64,000 bases of DNA, from NCBI RefSeq assembly GCF_041287255.1, contig NZ_JBGGTX010000002.1, positions 124,001 through 188,000 of the forward strand, read 5' to 3'. Under the pieces are notes generated by a model, which saw only the letters and a program-made list of their open reading frames with translations, was not told the origin of the DNA and ran no database searches. The stretch's first letter is position 1. Each line of letters begins with the position of its first letter. Below, piece after piece: positions 16,126-24,368 of the stretch. The position numbers were made by a program, and so were the translations under genes. The DNA is from Tamlana flava (GTDB lineage Bacteria > Bacteroidota > Bacteroidia > Flavobacteriales > Flavobacteriaceae).

Positions 16126-16570
16126 CTGTTTTAGAAATTTGGATATACAAATAATTAAATAACATGATAATTACTGAGTTAACACATAACCATATAATCG
16201 AAAAAACCACCGAATTAATCAATTTTAGTCCTACTTTCATGACAAATAGGGTTATTAAATAGGAAACCGTAATTGAACAAACATTAACAATTAATATAAT
16301 TGACGACCAACTGAGCATACTCATGAAACTGGCGTTATCATTTAAATTGTAAGTCACCATATTTGTAAGTGTATCAAATAGAATAAAGTTTGCAATTAAA
16401 AAACTAAAATTAACCGATATAAGATAGGGTAATTTAGATTTAATATCATCTTCATCTAATTCGACTCTCTTTAAGCCTTTGAATAGAACAATCCTATTCA
16501 CCAAAATAAGGGTTGCTAGGTAATAAGCTAAAATTAGCATACCTAAAATGTAAAAACTATCTTGATTCAT
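16106..16570 (-). CDS. Four-helix integral membrane protein
   Basis: Family not recognised. The ATG at 16570 gives 154 residues with four hydrophobic segments: 5-27 (SFYILGMLILAYYLATLILVN), about 49-72 (PYLISVNFSFLIANFILFDTL), about 84-112 (SMLSWSSIILIVNVCSITVSYLITLFVMK), and about 116-142 (LINSVVFSIIWLCVNSVIIMLFNYLY). The loop between helices 1 and 2 is acidic (KRVELDEDDIKSK). It starts 5 bp after the stop of the transglutaminase-like gene and overlaps the lipoprotein gene by 20 bp, so it is a tightly integrated member of the operon. It may be a membrane partner of the DUF4407 proteins; no catalytic motif is visible. Confidence 0.65.
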   Translation of the reverse strand: MNQDSFYILGMLILAYYLATLILVNRIVLFKGLKRVELDEDDIKSKLPYLISVNFSFLIANFILFDTLTNMVTYNLNDNASFMSMLSWSSIILIVNVCSITVSYLITLFVMKVGLKLINSVVFSIIWLCVNSVIIMLFNYLYIQISKTDAFTIF

Positions 16571-16575
16571 ATTTA

Positions 16576-18390
16576 TTAATTTAAATTTAAATTCCAGTAT
16601 TGGACTTCACTCATTTCTATTGGAATTCGGCCCATTCTAAATCCTTTGGATGTCGTTTCCCATAAATAGTATTTCTTTTGATCTTGCACTTTGAAAACTA
16701 AATCTTCATTATATATTTTATCAAGTGATATCCCTAGTACCGAATGCATATACAATTCACTACCAAAAATGGCAACTTCATAATTGAAATGTTTCAATAA
16801 ACAGAAGAGGAATAGAGTTCTTGAATCACAATCACCTTTAATATCCTTCAAAAACTCTGATGGGGATTTAATACCAAACCTAACATAGCCTTGACACGGA
16901 TTGTTAAGTAATAATTCCCTTATCGATGGATCCCTATAATCATAAGGATTACAACTATCATCTAAAATTGCAAAATAAGGAATACTTTGAACCATACTAA
17001 CCGCAACTTGTGGAAAATCTTCATAGCTTAGATTATTTTTTGTTCTTATAGAGTCTAATGAGTTGATAACATGGTATAAGGATTCTTCAGATACTTGATA
17101 CAACCGTTTCAAAATTAAATTATAATCATTTTCTGATCTTATATTGGGCAATGTTTTCTTAATATTTCGTTCATAGTTAACAAAATCACTGTTAACTCTA
17201 AGATAGGTTTCAAAAGGTCTATTTTTAAAATCTTTCCATTTAATATGATGAACAAAATCTAAAGTTGAGTTATCCTTTTCTTGCGCTTTTGTTTCGGGTA
17301 TTGGTTCAATAGCTCTAGACTCATTGAAGTCAGATTTAAAATTAGTGAAAAAGTTGAATAGACTAAATCCTATAAACAGAAAAAAAAGTATATTAAAAAA
17401 ATAACCAAAATACCTAATTAAACTAATTCTTTTCATCAAATAAGATATTCCCCAAATGATAAGAATTGCTCCTATTAAATATAACAAGTTCCATCCAAGG
17501 GCGCTAAATAAGGCGAATATTATAATTCCTAAAATTGATAGATGGAACAGAAAACCCAATACAGTAAATATAAGTGCAAAAACGGCACCGATTCCATCCC
17601 AAAAGTCATTTGAATATTGTTTGTTTTTTTTATAATTATAATTTGATTCTGGTGTTAAAAGATTACCCCAAAAATCTTTTGAAGAGACATCTTTTAAGGC
17701 ATGTCCGAGTACCTTGGCACCTGAGATTTCTTTTCTTGCTTTTACAAAATTGGCTTGAAACTTATAATCTTTTTCAATCTCAATTTCAACCTCATTAGAT
17801 TTGAAACTCTTAAAATCTTCACCCCAATTGATAAAAGAAGCATTTTTATTAGGAACAGCTGTAATCTTGACTTTTTCTCCTAATGCATAAAGCTCCTTTT
17901 CAGGTTCAATAATAATTTTACCTGGCCCAGAAACCTTATCAAACAACTCATAGAATGTAACTTTTTCTACCTCAGTTCTGATTTTCTTTTTTAAGCCATA
18001 AGCTTCTAGAACTAAAGTTGAATATATTTTTGTCCCCTCTTTTACAGAGTTTATTCTATTGACCTTTAAATAGCCATTGTCAGACACATACTTATCACTG
18101 CATATTATTTTATCGAATATTATACTATAACCCTTTGTGACATCGTCAGGTAAATAAACTTTAGTCTTTTCTGGCAAGTCTATTCCAAAAACTCTATCCT
18201 TTTTAATACCATCTGGGATATTAGGCGAGTTATATTTTTCTTTAACTTCAAATTTTGCAGAAAGTACATTGTCAACATCAAATACTTCACTAAGTCCATC
18301 ATTTATTTTTTTACCTGAAACTTTAAGTTCAAGTATACCAGAGACATAGTGAAAGTCTTCAAAGTCAATATTAATTTCAACTACCTTCAT
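16576..18390 (-). CDS. Membrane protein with extracytoplasmic transglutaminase-like domain
   Basis: The 604-residue protein (ATG at 18390) has no signal peptide. Residues 1-155 are a soluble beta-rich domain of unknown type. Residues about 153-217 (SGPGKIIIEPEKELYALGEKVKITAVPNKNASFINWGED) match an InlB-type beta-grasp repeat. Four hydrophobic helices follow at about 268-360. The C-terminal 230 residues end in a transglutaminase/cysteine-protease-like core: GDCDSRTLF with Cys near 520, then ELYMHSVLGIS with His near 550 and YYLWETTSKGF with Glu near 579. That Cys-His-Glu order fits papain-like transglutaminases. It may crosslink or cleave a protein, or bind without catalysis. It overlaps the upstream DUF4407-like gene by 14 bp. 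Confidence 0.7.
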   Translation of the reverse strand: MKVVEINIDFEDFHYVSGILELKVSGKKINDGLSEVFDVDNVLSAKFEVKEKYNSPNIPDGIKKDRVFGIDLPEKTKVYLPDDVTKGYSIIFDKIICSDKYVSDNGYLKVNRINSVKEGTKIYSTLVLEAYGLKKKIRTEVEKVTFYELFDKVSGPGKIIIEPEKELYALGEKVKITAVPNKNASFINWGEDFKSFKSNEVEIEIEKDYKFQANFVKARKEISGAKVLGHALKDVSSKDFWGNLLTPESNYNYKKNKQYSNDFWDGIGAVFALIFTVLGFLFHLSILGIIIFALFSALGWNLLYLIGAILIIWGISYLMKRISLIRYFGYFFNILFFLFIGFSLFNFFTNFKSDFNESRAIEPIPETKAQEKDNSTLDFVHHIKWKDFKNRPFETYLRVNSDFVNYERNIKKTLPNIRSENDYNLILKRLYQVSEESLYHVINSLDSIRTKNNLSYEDFPQVAVSMVQSIPYFAILDDSCNPYDYRDPSIRELLLNNPCQGYVRFGIKSPSEFLKDIKGDCDSRTLFLFCLLKHFNYEVAIFGSELYMHSVLGISLDKIYNEDLVFKVQDQKKYYLWETTSKGFRMGRIPIEMSEVQYWNLNLN

Positions 18391-19324
18391 TTAAAAGCCA
18401 TTTTGAAAATTCTTTCTCACTACCAAGCTGAGGATGTTCAATTCTTTCTGTATTGTAAGGAGGGTCTTTATATGGTGTTTTAAATTCTAAGTTAAACTCA
18501 GGGAATTTCCTGTTTAAAATATTATTATAACTTTTTAAGAAATAATTGTAGTTCTGCTCTAGAAGATTTCTTTGGACAGTAATTTTATTTCTGTAATAGT
18601 TATTGTCAAAGTCAATTCTAAACTTCAAATAAAATGGCAATGAGAAAAACACGATAAATAATACAGAAAATGGCCATATATATATTAAATTCTTATCCAT
18701 TAATATCATTTTCTCAATGAAAAAATTTCTAGAGTACTGATATTCTATAAATTGATTAAGTGATTTATTTTTTTCCAACTGGAATCTTTCAATTTCATAT
18801 TTTAAGTCATTATCTGAAATCTTTAACTCTTTTAGTTCTTTCACCTTAGCTGAATAATCAAGATTCAAACTTTCATTTTTTTTATAAATGGATTCAACAA
18901 TTTTTACATTCATTAAATTGTCTACCTCGTCTGAAAAAAAATAATACTCAATAGGTTGAGATACTAATAGACCTAAGGCAAACAAAAAACTAAATCTAAT
19001 AACATATGAAATTGAGACTTCTATTTTTTTTCCCTTTTTATGAGGCAAAACATTTTTAGTCAATGTGTATTGTATGAACAAATAAAGAAACAATACTAAA
19101 ACTGAGGCATAAATTCCAATTAGTAGGCCTAAATAGTAAGATTCTAATAGCTTATATACCCCATAGGAAATACTAATGAAAGTTATAAGCATTACATGAA
19201 TGACTATAAGCCCTATGCAACTGAATTTTATTCTTACGTATTTATTACAATTATGAAGAATATTTCTATCCTCGCCGGCAAACCACCATAGAAATCTATT
19301 ATTTTCTAATAACCTTAATTTCAT
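18377..19324 (-). CDS. DUF4407-like membrane protein, short form
   Basis: This 315-residue protein has the same plan as its upstream neighbour, in shortened form, and probably arose by duplication. It opens with RFLWWFAGEDRNIL (the DUF4407 start motif) at about 11-24. Membrane segments are at about 35-60 and 66-92, then 109-130 (RFSFLFALGLLVSQPIEYYFF); after a helical section of about 70 residues comes one at about 213-236. The final 80 residues are soluble and charged. DUF4407 proteins are found in many Bacteroidota and are of unknown function. The extracytoplasmic or cytoplasmic coiled coil is much shorter here than in the partner, so the two may form an asymmetric pair. It starts at the ATG at 19324, 3 bp after the partner gene. 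Confidence 0.7.
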   Translation of the reverse strand: MKLRLLENNRFLWWFAGEDRNILHNCNKYVRIKFSCIGLIVIHVMLITFISISYGVYKLLESYYLGLLIGIYASVLVLFLYLFIQYTLTKNVLPHKKGKKIEVSISYVIRFSFLFALGLLVSQPIEYYFFSDEVDNLMNVKIVESIYKKNESLNLDYSAKVKELKELKISDNDLKYEIERFQLEKNKSLNQFIEYQYSRNFFIEKMILMDKNLIYIWPFSVLFIVFFSLPFYLKFRIDFDNNYYRNKITVQRNLLEQNYNYFLKSYNNILNRKFPEFNLEFKTPYKDPPYNTERIEHPQLGSEKEFSKWLLNEGS

Positions 19325-19327
19325 ATC

Positions 19328-20596
19328 CTAAGAATATTTAATAAAATCCTCTGGGTTTTCATCAATTTTTCTTTTTTCGGATTCTTCAAATTTTTCTATG
19401 GCATATTTAGTGATTCGCATTTGCGCATCATGAAACTCCTTTTGCTCTTGAATTAATTTTTCGGCCTTTAAAAACCTTACTAACTCCCTTTGAACTCCTT
19501 CTTTATCCTCATAATAATCTTCTTCTATATAAACACCGTTATCAGCTAGTTCTAATGCCTTATAGTTTTCGGTCATATAGTCATATGGTGATTTTATTAA
19601 CATAAGCTTAAAGAAAATAGGCGTCAGCTCAATTGCTAAGAACAATAAAGTTAAAAACCAAGAAACTGTAGGGTATTCATCTTCCGCTATGGTAATCCGT
19701 TCAGCCAGACCATCAAGCCCAGACAAACTAAAGCTTAAATTATCAATCTCTTTGTTTTTTTCAGATATATAGCTACCTATCTCTTTATTCAAATCTGCAA
19801 TAAGAGGCTCAAGGTTTGAACGCATTTTATCACGTTCTTTTTGCCGGTCTTGCATAATTAAATCAAGTCTTTTAGCTTGAACTCCATATCCTCTATTATT
19901 CTCCTGCGTCATTTCAGCATTAAGATTCATTTCTGCCATAGTAACTGCGTCTTCCGCTTTGTCAATTTGTTTCTGATATTCAGCAATTTTAGAATTTTTC
20001 TCGGCGATTCTAGCTGCAAACTTATCCTCTATTCCTTTTATAGCATCTTGCTTTAGTTCTTCCTGCTTTACTCGTAGCTTGGCATCTATTTCTCCTTTTA
20101 AAATTCTAATTTCTAGTGGTTTTGATATTGAAATAGCAATAATACAACCCATTATTATTCTTGGAAGTGCACTTTTGAATTCACCCCATGTAATGGCCTC
20201 AGTACCATCTCCTTTACCAGTACTAGTAATAATAAACCTATCAATATTATAAATTATTAAACCCCATATGAGTCCGAAAATAAGTGCTATTATCATGGTT
20301 CCGAGATCTGTAGTCTCTGTAAATCCAGAAATGTTATTAATAGTAGAACCACCTTCTGTCAAAGTCCAAAGTTCAGTAACATCTGATTGTTTGGGTTTAA
20401 AAATCGTATAAAAAGCATATCCTCCCGACAGTCCAGCCATTATTGCCGTGGCAATTACTATACCCCCTAAGCAAAAATATTTTATTTGATCACTATAAGT
20501 TGATTGGCTTAAAATATATTCATCACCTCCAGCAGCTTTCCAAAATAACTTCATAACCTTCGACGGTTTTGGTGTTTTGTATATCATATCATCCAT
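19328..20596 (-). CDS. DUF4407 family membrane protein with long coiled coil
   Basis: With the ATG at 20596 the protein has 422 residues; a TTG nine bases earlier would overlap more of the upstream gene. It contains the DUF4407 landmarks: SDQIKYFCLGGIVIATAIMAGLSGGYAFYTIF, then IFGLIWGLIIYNIDRFIIT (the family's conserved NxDR motif), then LPRIIMGCIIAISISKPLEIRIL. These are three membrane helices in the first 170 residues. A coiled coil of about 140 residues follows (about 172-315, heptad-rich, many Glu/Lys/Gln), then a fourth helix (SWFLTLLFLAIELTPIFFKLMLI) and a cytosolic tail. Function of the family is unknown; the shape suggests a membrane stalk or sensor. It is the second gene of an eight-gene operon and is paired with a shorter paralogue. 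Confidence 0.85.
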   Translation of the reverse strand: MDDMIYKTPKPSKVMKLFWKAAGGDEYILSQSTYSDQIKYFCLGGIVIATAIMAGLSGGYAFYTIFKPKQSDVTELWTLTEGGSTINNISGFTETTDLGTMIIALIFGLIWGLIIYNIDRFIITSTGKGDGTEAITWGEFKSALPRIIMGCIIAISISKPLEIRILKGEIDAKLRVKQEELKQDAIKGIEDKFAARIAEKNSKIAEYQKQIDKAEDAVTMAEMNLNAEMTQENNRGYGVQAKRLDLIMQDRQKERDKMRSNLEPLIADLNKEIGSYISEKNKEIDNLSFSLSGLDGLAERITIAEDEYPTVSWFLTLLFLAIELTPIFFKLMLIKSPYDYMTENYKALELADNGVYIEEDYYEDKEGVQRELVRFLKAEKLIQEQKEFHDAQMRITKYAIEKFEESEKRKIDENPEDFIKYS

Positions 20597-21119
20597 ATTG
20601 CTCAATTATTTTATTTAGTGTATTTCTTGAATTACTTAAATCAGTTAATTTTTTACCAGCTCTGATATTATTATAAACTTGTTTTATGCTAAGAACTTTT
20701 GAGCTTTTAATCGGTGAAATGTTTACAGTAAAAGTGTTACTTTCAATATTCTTGTTTTTTAAAAGAAACCTAAGTTTTCGCCTATAGTAAATTTCTTTTT
20801 CGTTTTGGAGATTATATGGTTTTGTAGAATTTATAACTGGAGTTTTATATTGAATTACTTTCTCGGGTGTAATTTCTATAAGAACCTTCGCCTTAAAGAA
20901 TATACTCCTTAATTCCAGTTTAACATGATTTGTTCCGTTCAAGGGAGCAACAATGTAAAATTTTTGAATCGGAACCCTTACATTATTGATCTTTAAATAT
21001 ATTACTCCTTGCAAATCTAATATCAAACTATACAACTGTTTGTTATTAGATCTGTAGTAAAAAATATGGTTGCTCACTAATTTGGGTTTTCTAAAAAAGT
21101 TGAAAATTTTAGTGAGCAT
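20589..21119 (-). CDS. Hypothetical protein, first gene of DUF4407 operon
   Basis: Family not recognised. The ATG at 21119 gives 176 residues, basic and probably cytosolic. The first half looks like alternating beta strands (LYSLILDLQGVIYLKINNVRVPIQKFYIVAPL; HVKLELRSIFFKAKVLIEITPEKVI). The second half contains a strongly basic stretch (YYRRKLRFLLKNKN) and a C-terminal helix (VYNNIRAGKKLTDLSNSRNTLNKIIEQYG). It has no membrane segment. Its stop overlaps the DUF4407 start by 8 bp, so it must be translated together with the membrane proteins. It could be a regulatory or cytosolic partner; the beta-rich half might be a small binding domain. Confidence 0.6.
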   Translation of the reverse strand: MLTKIFNFFRKPKLVSNHIFYYRSNNKQLYSLILDLQGVIYLKINNVRVPIQKFYIVAPLNGTNHVKLELRSIFFKAKVLIEITPEKVIQYKTPVINSTKPYNLQNEKEIYYRRKLRFLLKNKNIESNTFTVNISPIKSSKVLSIKQVYNNIRAGKKLTDLSNSRNTLNKIIEQYG

Positions 21120-21478
21120 TGGTTAGATGTGGTTGATTATGGTTCAGAATAAACTTTTAATTTTTTTAAAATATTAAATCATGAGTTTTCTTACTAATAA
21201 ACATGTTTAAATGTCAAAAATTCTGGTAAATTACCTCTCAGACTTTTTCAAAATATTCTAATTTTTGTTTTTCTTTAAAATCACTAACTCAAAGCTATAC
21301 TATTTCAATAAAATGTCCTTACGGATTTCCGTAGTTAAAATGAGTTTATCAAAATAAAAAAGCACGTCTTTTTATAGACGTGCAATTTCATTCTCTCACA
21401 AGAGATTAATTAATAGCAATACAATATTAATTTATACAAATCTAAATTCATTACGGGATTCCATAGAGAAGTGAATTT
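21120..21478. other. Intergenic stretch upstream of the DUF4407 operon
   Basis: AT-rich DNA with the leader of the operon that starts at 21119 (right to left) and the 3' flank of the response-regulator gene. The only clear element is the hairpin terminator at 21362-21383. I did not find a convincing TANNTTTG promoter for the operon on the minus strand; its start of transcription is unresolved. Confidence 0.5.
21362..21383 (-). terminator. Intrinsic terminator after the two-component operon
   Basis: Perfect 8-bp stem GCACGTCT/AGACGTGC with a 6-base loop. On the minus strand it is followed by a run of T (CTTTTTTATTTT). It lies about 95 bp beyond the response-regulator stop, in the right direction to end the 23805-21479 transcript. 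Confidence 0.8.
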
Positions 21479-22144
21479 TTATATAAGACCAAGATCCTTA
21501 GCTATGGAAACTAGATGAATAGTATTATTAGCTTGAAATTGAATTTTTAATTTGTTAAGTCGTTTTTCTATGGAACTTAGACTGCTCGGAGATATTTTTT
21601 TTCTTTTTAACTTAAGACTAATATCTTCTTGGGATTTTCCTTTTGATAAATCCTTGAGTAATAAAACATCAAAATCATCAATCTCTAAAGCCGTTTTTTG
21701 ATTTAATGCTTGTTTAACCTGTTCAGAAAGATATAAATTGCTATTGTATGTCTCCCTTATTGCTTGGGCAAGTTCATCCAATCCCTTTCTTCCTTTGCAT
21801 ACATATCCTATTATATTGTAGGATTCAACCAGTCTTCTAACCCTTTGTAATCTATCTTCTATAGAATATACTATAATATTCAAATCAGGGCATTCATTGC
21901 TCAATATCCTTATTAGATCTTCTCCAGATGGGTACTTCTGTTCTCTATGATCTGACTTAAAAGATAAATCCGTTATTAATAAATCAAATGGTTCTTTATC
22001 TAAAAGACCTTTTTTTATTTTAAGGTAAGCGTCATCACAATATTCTACCCTTTCTACATTTTTTAAGCCTAAAGAATTTGCTATTGTTAATACGCCAAGA
22101 TTTATGCTTCCGAGATCATCTGCAATGATTACTTTTTTATACAT
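21479..22144 (-). CDS. Response regulator with atypical C-terminal output domain
   Basis: The 221-residue protein has a standard receiver domain: acidic pair Asp9-Asp10, phospho-acceptor Asp59 in LLITDLSF, Ser94 in VYSIED, and Lys117 in YVCKGRKG. The C-terminal 80 residues (LLLKDLSKGKSQEDISLKLKRKKISPSSLSSIEKRLNKLK) occupy the place of a LuxR/NarL-type DNA-binding domain and keep its start ('LL..+.+G.s..eIa..l'). The recognition-helix part, SSLSSIEKRLNKLK, differs from the usual TV..H...I..KL. DNA binding is likely but not proven. Translation from the ATG at 22144 starts 2 bp after the histidine kinase stop, so the two proteins are made together and the kinase should phosphorylate Asp59. Confidence 0.85.
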   Translation of the reverse strand: MYKKVIIADDLGSINLGVLTIANSLGLKNVERVEYCDDAYLKIKKGLLDKEPFDLLITDLSFKSDHREQKYPSGEDLIRILSNECPDLNIIVYSIEDRLQRVRRLVESYNIIGYVCKGRKGLDELAQAIRETYNSNLYLSEQVKQALNQKTALEIDDFDVLLLKDLSKGKSQEDISLKLKRKKISPSSLSSIEKRLNKLKIQFQANNTIHLVSIAKDLGLI

Positions 22145-22146
22145 AA

Positions 22147-23805
22147 CTATAATGTAATTTTAGCCTTAAAACCTTTCCCTGGTTCTGAATCAAAAGTAAT
22201 TGTTCCATTTACTGCCTGAATACGGTTTTCCGTATTTCTAAGACCATTTTGTTTTTTTAAAATACATCCAATACCATTATCACTGTAGTTAATTGCTATT
22301 CGTTGATTCATTTTTTCAAACGAAATAATGACGAATGAAGCCTGACTATGCTTTTTGGCATTGGTCATTAATTCCTGTAGAACCCTATAAAGTGCTGTCT
22401 TTTTTAGTTCTGATATCGATGACCAGGATACCGATTTTAAATTCTTGGCAATAACTCGAATATTTTCATCATTATAGTTTTGTAATAAGTCTGTCAAAAC
22501 GATTGAGAAATCCTTCATAAAATTAATGGATTTATTCTCTTTTGAAATGTCTCTAGTTTTATTATAAATAAGCTCTAAATCATCTAACAACTCGTCTTCG
22601 ACTGGTTGAATATTTTGATACTTCGACATGACTTGGTAAACGTCATTTGCTACCTCATCATGAATTTTTTTAGAAATTCTTTTTTCTGTGTTATATACTT
22701 GTTGAAGTTTTTCCTTTTTATGTTGGAATCTCAAATAAAAGTATATAAAAATAAAAATCAACACTAAGAACGCCCCAATAAATTGATAGGCTATTTTTTG
22801 AGACTTTTCCTTTTCTTGTTTAAACTTATAATCATTGGCAAGGCGTTCTTGTTCAGCATAGTTAAATTTTATCAGAGCATATTTGTTTTCCCTTAATTGG
22901 TTGACCCTCTTTAAACTATCATTCACCTTCAGGAATTCTTGTACGGACTCATTGCCTTCAATAGTCATTTTGTTCTTTAATGCATCCTCTAAGTATGAGG
23001 AGCTTCCCAATGATTTTGCTGTCTCATACGCTAGTTCTGCATTATCATTTGCCAATGACATTTGATTTTTTTCTTTGTAATATTGTGAGAGATATTTGTA
23101 GCTAGAATATATTCCATGTCTGTCATTTATTTCTAATCTTAGTTGTAGCGCTTTCTTTAAATGCTCCAAAGCATTTGGACGGTTCAATTTTGACTCTACA
23201 AAGCCCAGATTATCTAAAGCTCGAGCTTCTTGTTTTTTATCACTAGTTCTCTTGCTTTTTTGATAAACTTCAAGAAATTCTTTTTCTGCAAGTTCATAGT
23301 CTCCCCGTTCAATGTGCACTAAGGCTATATTATTTTTTATAATATTAATGTACTCACCAGCTTCAGCTAATTTTAAGCCTTTGTTGAATTGATACAATGC
23401 AGCATCATAATCCATTAGTTCCATATAAGTCCTCCCTAATTGGTTGTAGAGACCTATTTTGCTAAAGATTGCAAAATCATTATCCGGATAACCCTTCAAA
23501 TGTTGCAGTGCTTCTACAGCTGTTGATTCACTTCCATAATAATCCCCTAATTCATATTGGATAATCGCTTGCTGCCTTAGATATTTTATGGTGGCAATAG
23601 AATCATTATTTCTTATGCTTTCTTGTTTTCTTTTGTTGAAAAAATCAAATGCCTTAGGAAGGCTTGTTTCGTCTTTCGGATTATTCGCTAAATTAAAGTA
23701 GTACTGAATACTATCAATTTGTTTGTTCTGAATTAAATTTGATTCAGTTGCATGGCTAAGAAATACGAGTCCTAAAAATAAGAGGAATGAAAAATTATAT
23801 TTCAT
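22147..23805 (-). CDS. TPR-containing sensor histidine kinase (HisKA_3 type)
   Basis: A 552-residue membrane kinase. Residues 1-19 form a signal peptide (NFSFLLFLGLVFLSHATES). Residues about 30-290 hold a series of TPR motifs facing the periplasm (for example AALYQFNKGLKLAEAGEYINIIKNNIALVHIERGDYELAEKEFLEVY). A single membrane helix lies at about 337-358 (FIGAFLVLIFIFIYFYLRF). The cytoplasmic part has the dimerisation/phosphoacceptor sequence KKIHDEVANDVY with His near 380, then an HATPase_c domain with N box ELMTNAKKHS, G1 DNGIG and G2 NGLRNTENRI, ending GKGFKAKITL. This is the NarX/LytS-like arrangement frequent in Bacteroidota. The TPR sensor may monitor a protein or peptide ligand. Start: ATG at 23805. 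Confidence 0.92.
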   Translation of the reverse strand: MKYNFSFLLFLGLVFLSHATESNLIQNKQIDSIQYYFNLANNPKDETSLPKAFDFFNKRKQESIRNNDSIATIKYLRQQAIIQYELGDYYGSESTAVEALQHLKGYPDNDFAIFSKIGLYNQLGRTYMELMDYDAALYQFNKGLKLAEAGEYINIIKNNIALVHIERGDYELAEKEFLEVYQKSKRTSDKKQEARALDNLGFVESKLNRPNALEHLKKALQLRLEINDRHGIYSSYKYLSQYYKEKNQMSLANDNAELAYETAKSLGSSSYLEDALKNKMTIEGNESVQEFLKVNDSLKRVNQLRENKYALIKFNYAEQERLANDYKFKQEKEKSQKIAYQFIGAFLVLIFIFIYFYLRFQHKKEKLQQVYNTEKRISKKIHDEVANDVYQVMSKYQNIQPVEDELLDDLELIYNKTRDISKENKSINFMKDFSIVLTDLLQNYNDENIRVIAKNLKSVSWSSISELKKTALYRVLQELMTNAKKHSQASFVIISFEKMNQRIAINYSDNGIGCILKKQNGLRNTENRIQAVNGTITFDSEPGKGFKAKITL

Positions 23806-23839
23806 TCCCCTAAAGTAGTAAGTTATTTTAATTTAACAC

Positions 23840-24010
23840 TTAGTCTCCAGTATTTGAATCTGGTGGCGGTATGGGTGGAATATTACCTCCATTTCCACAG
23901 CATTCTTCTTCAGTTGCAACTGACCCATCTCCAGGAATATCTTCTGGAGCACATGAGTATAATGCTAGATTAAGGAAAACCGTAAACATGATTAAAACTA
24001 TTTTTTTCAT
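23840..24010 (-). CDS. Tiny lipoprotein upstream of the histidine kinase
   Basis: The ATG at 24010 gives a 56-residue protein with a lipoprotein signal (MKKIVLIMFTVFLNLALYSC, lipidated Cys20). The mature part of about 36 residues is acidic and proline-rich: APEDIPGDGSVATEEECCGNGGNIPPIPPPDSNTGD, with a Cys-Cys pair. It lies 34 bp upstream of the TPR kinase gene in the same direction, so it is probably co-transcribed. A short exported peptide next to a TPR sensor kinase could be its ligand or cofactor, but this is a guess; it could also be a stray lipoprotein. A longer reading from a TTG at 24037 would weaken the signal peptide. Confidence 0.6.
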   Translation of the reverse strand: MKKIVLIMFTVFLNLALYSCAPEDIPGDGSVATEEECCGNGGNIPPIPPPDSNTGD

Positions 24011-24099
24011 TTGAGATGATTTTTTAAAATTTGACAATGGTGGTGCTGGCCATTGCTACAGAGCATTGGCTTTGAAAGCATCACAGATTTAAAAAAGAA

Positions 24100-24235
24100 G
24101 AGACGTCTCCCTTCGTTGGGAAGTAGTGGAGTCCAGAAGTAAAGTGTATTAACACTTCCCAGAGATGATACTACTTTACTTTGAGACTCCTAAATGATTG
24201 ATTTCCGTATGTAATTGTGAGTCGGGAAATCAATC
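24100..24235. promoter_or_regulatory. Palindrome-rich structured intergenic region
   Basis: Several hairpins follow one another: the 10-bp palindrome GAGACGTCTC near 24102-24111; GGGAAGT (24117-24123) with ACTTCCC (24153-24160); GGAGTCCAGAAGTAAAGT (24128-24145) with ACTTTACTTTGAGACTCC (24173-24190), with few mismatches and enclosing the hairpin AAGTGTATTAACACTT (24142-24157); and a perfect 11-bp pair GATTGATTTCC (24196-24206) with GGAAATCAATC (24225-24235). Some are mutually exclusive, as in a switching RNA. It lies between a minus-strand lipoprotein gene and a plus-strand gene. No T run follows the last hairpin, so it is not a simple terminator. Confidence 0.5.
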
Positions 24236-24368
24236 AAGACAAATGAAAAAATAATGGTTTGGAAACACTGGAAATAGCTTGGAAATTAAAGGGAAATATT
24301 ATGGAATTTGATTTCCATTTAGCATCCATAGATTATTTGTTTAATTTTAACCTCAAACACAACCAATA

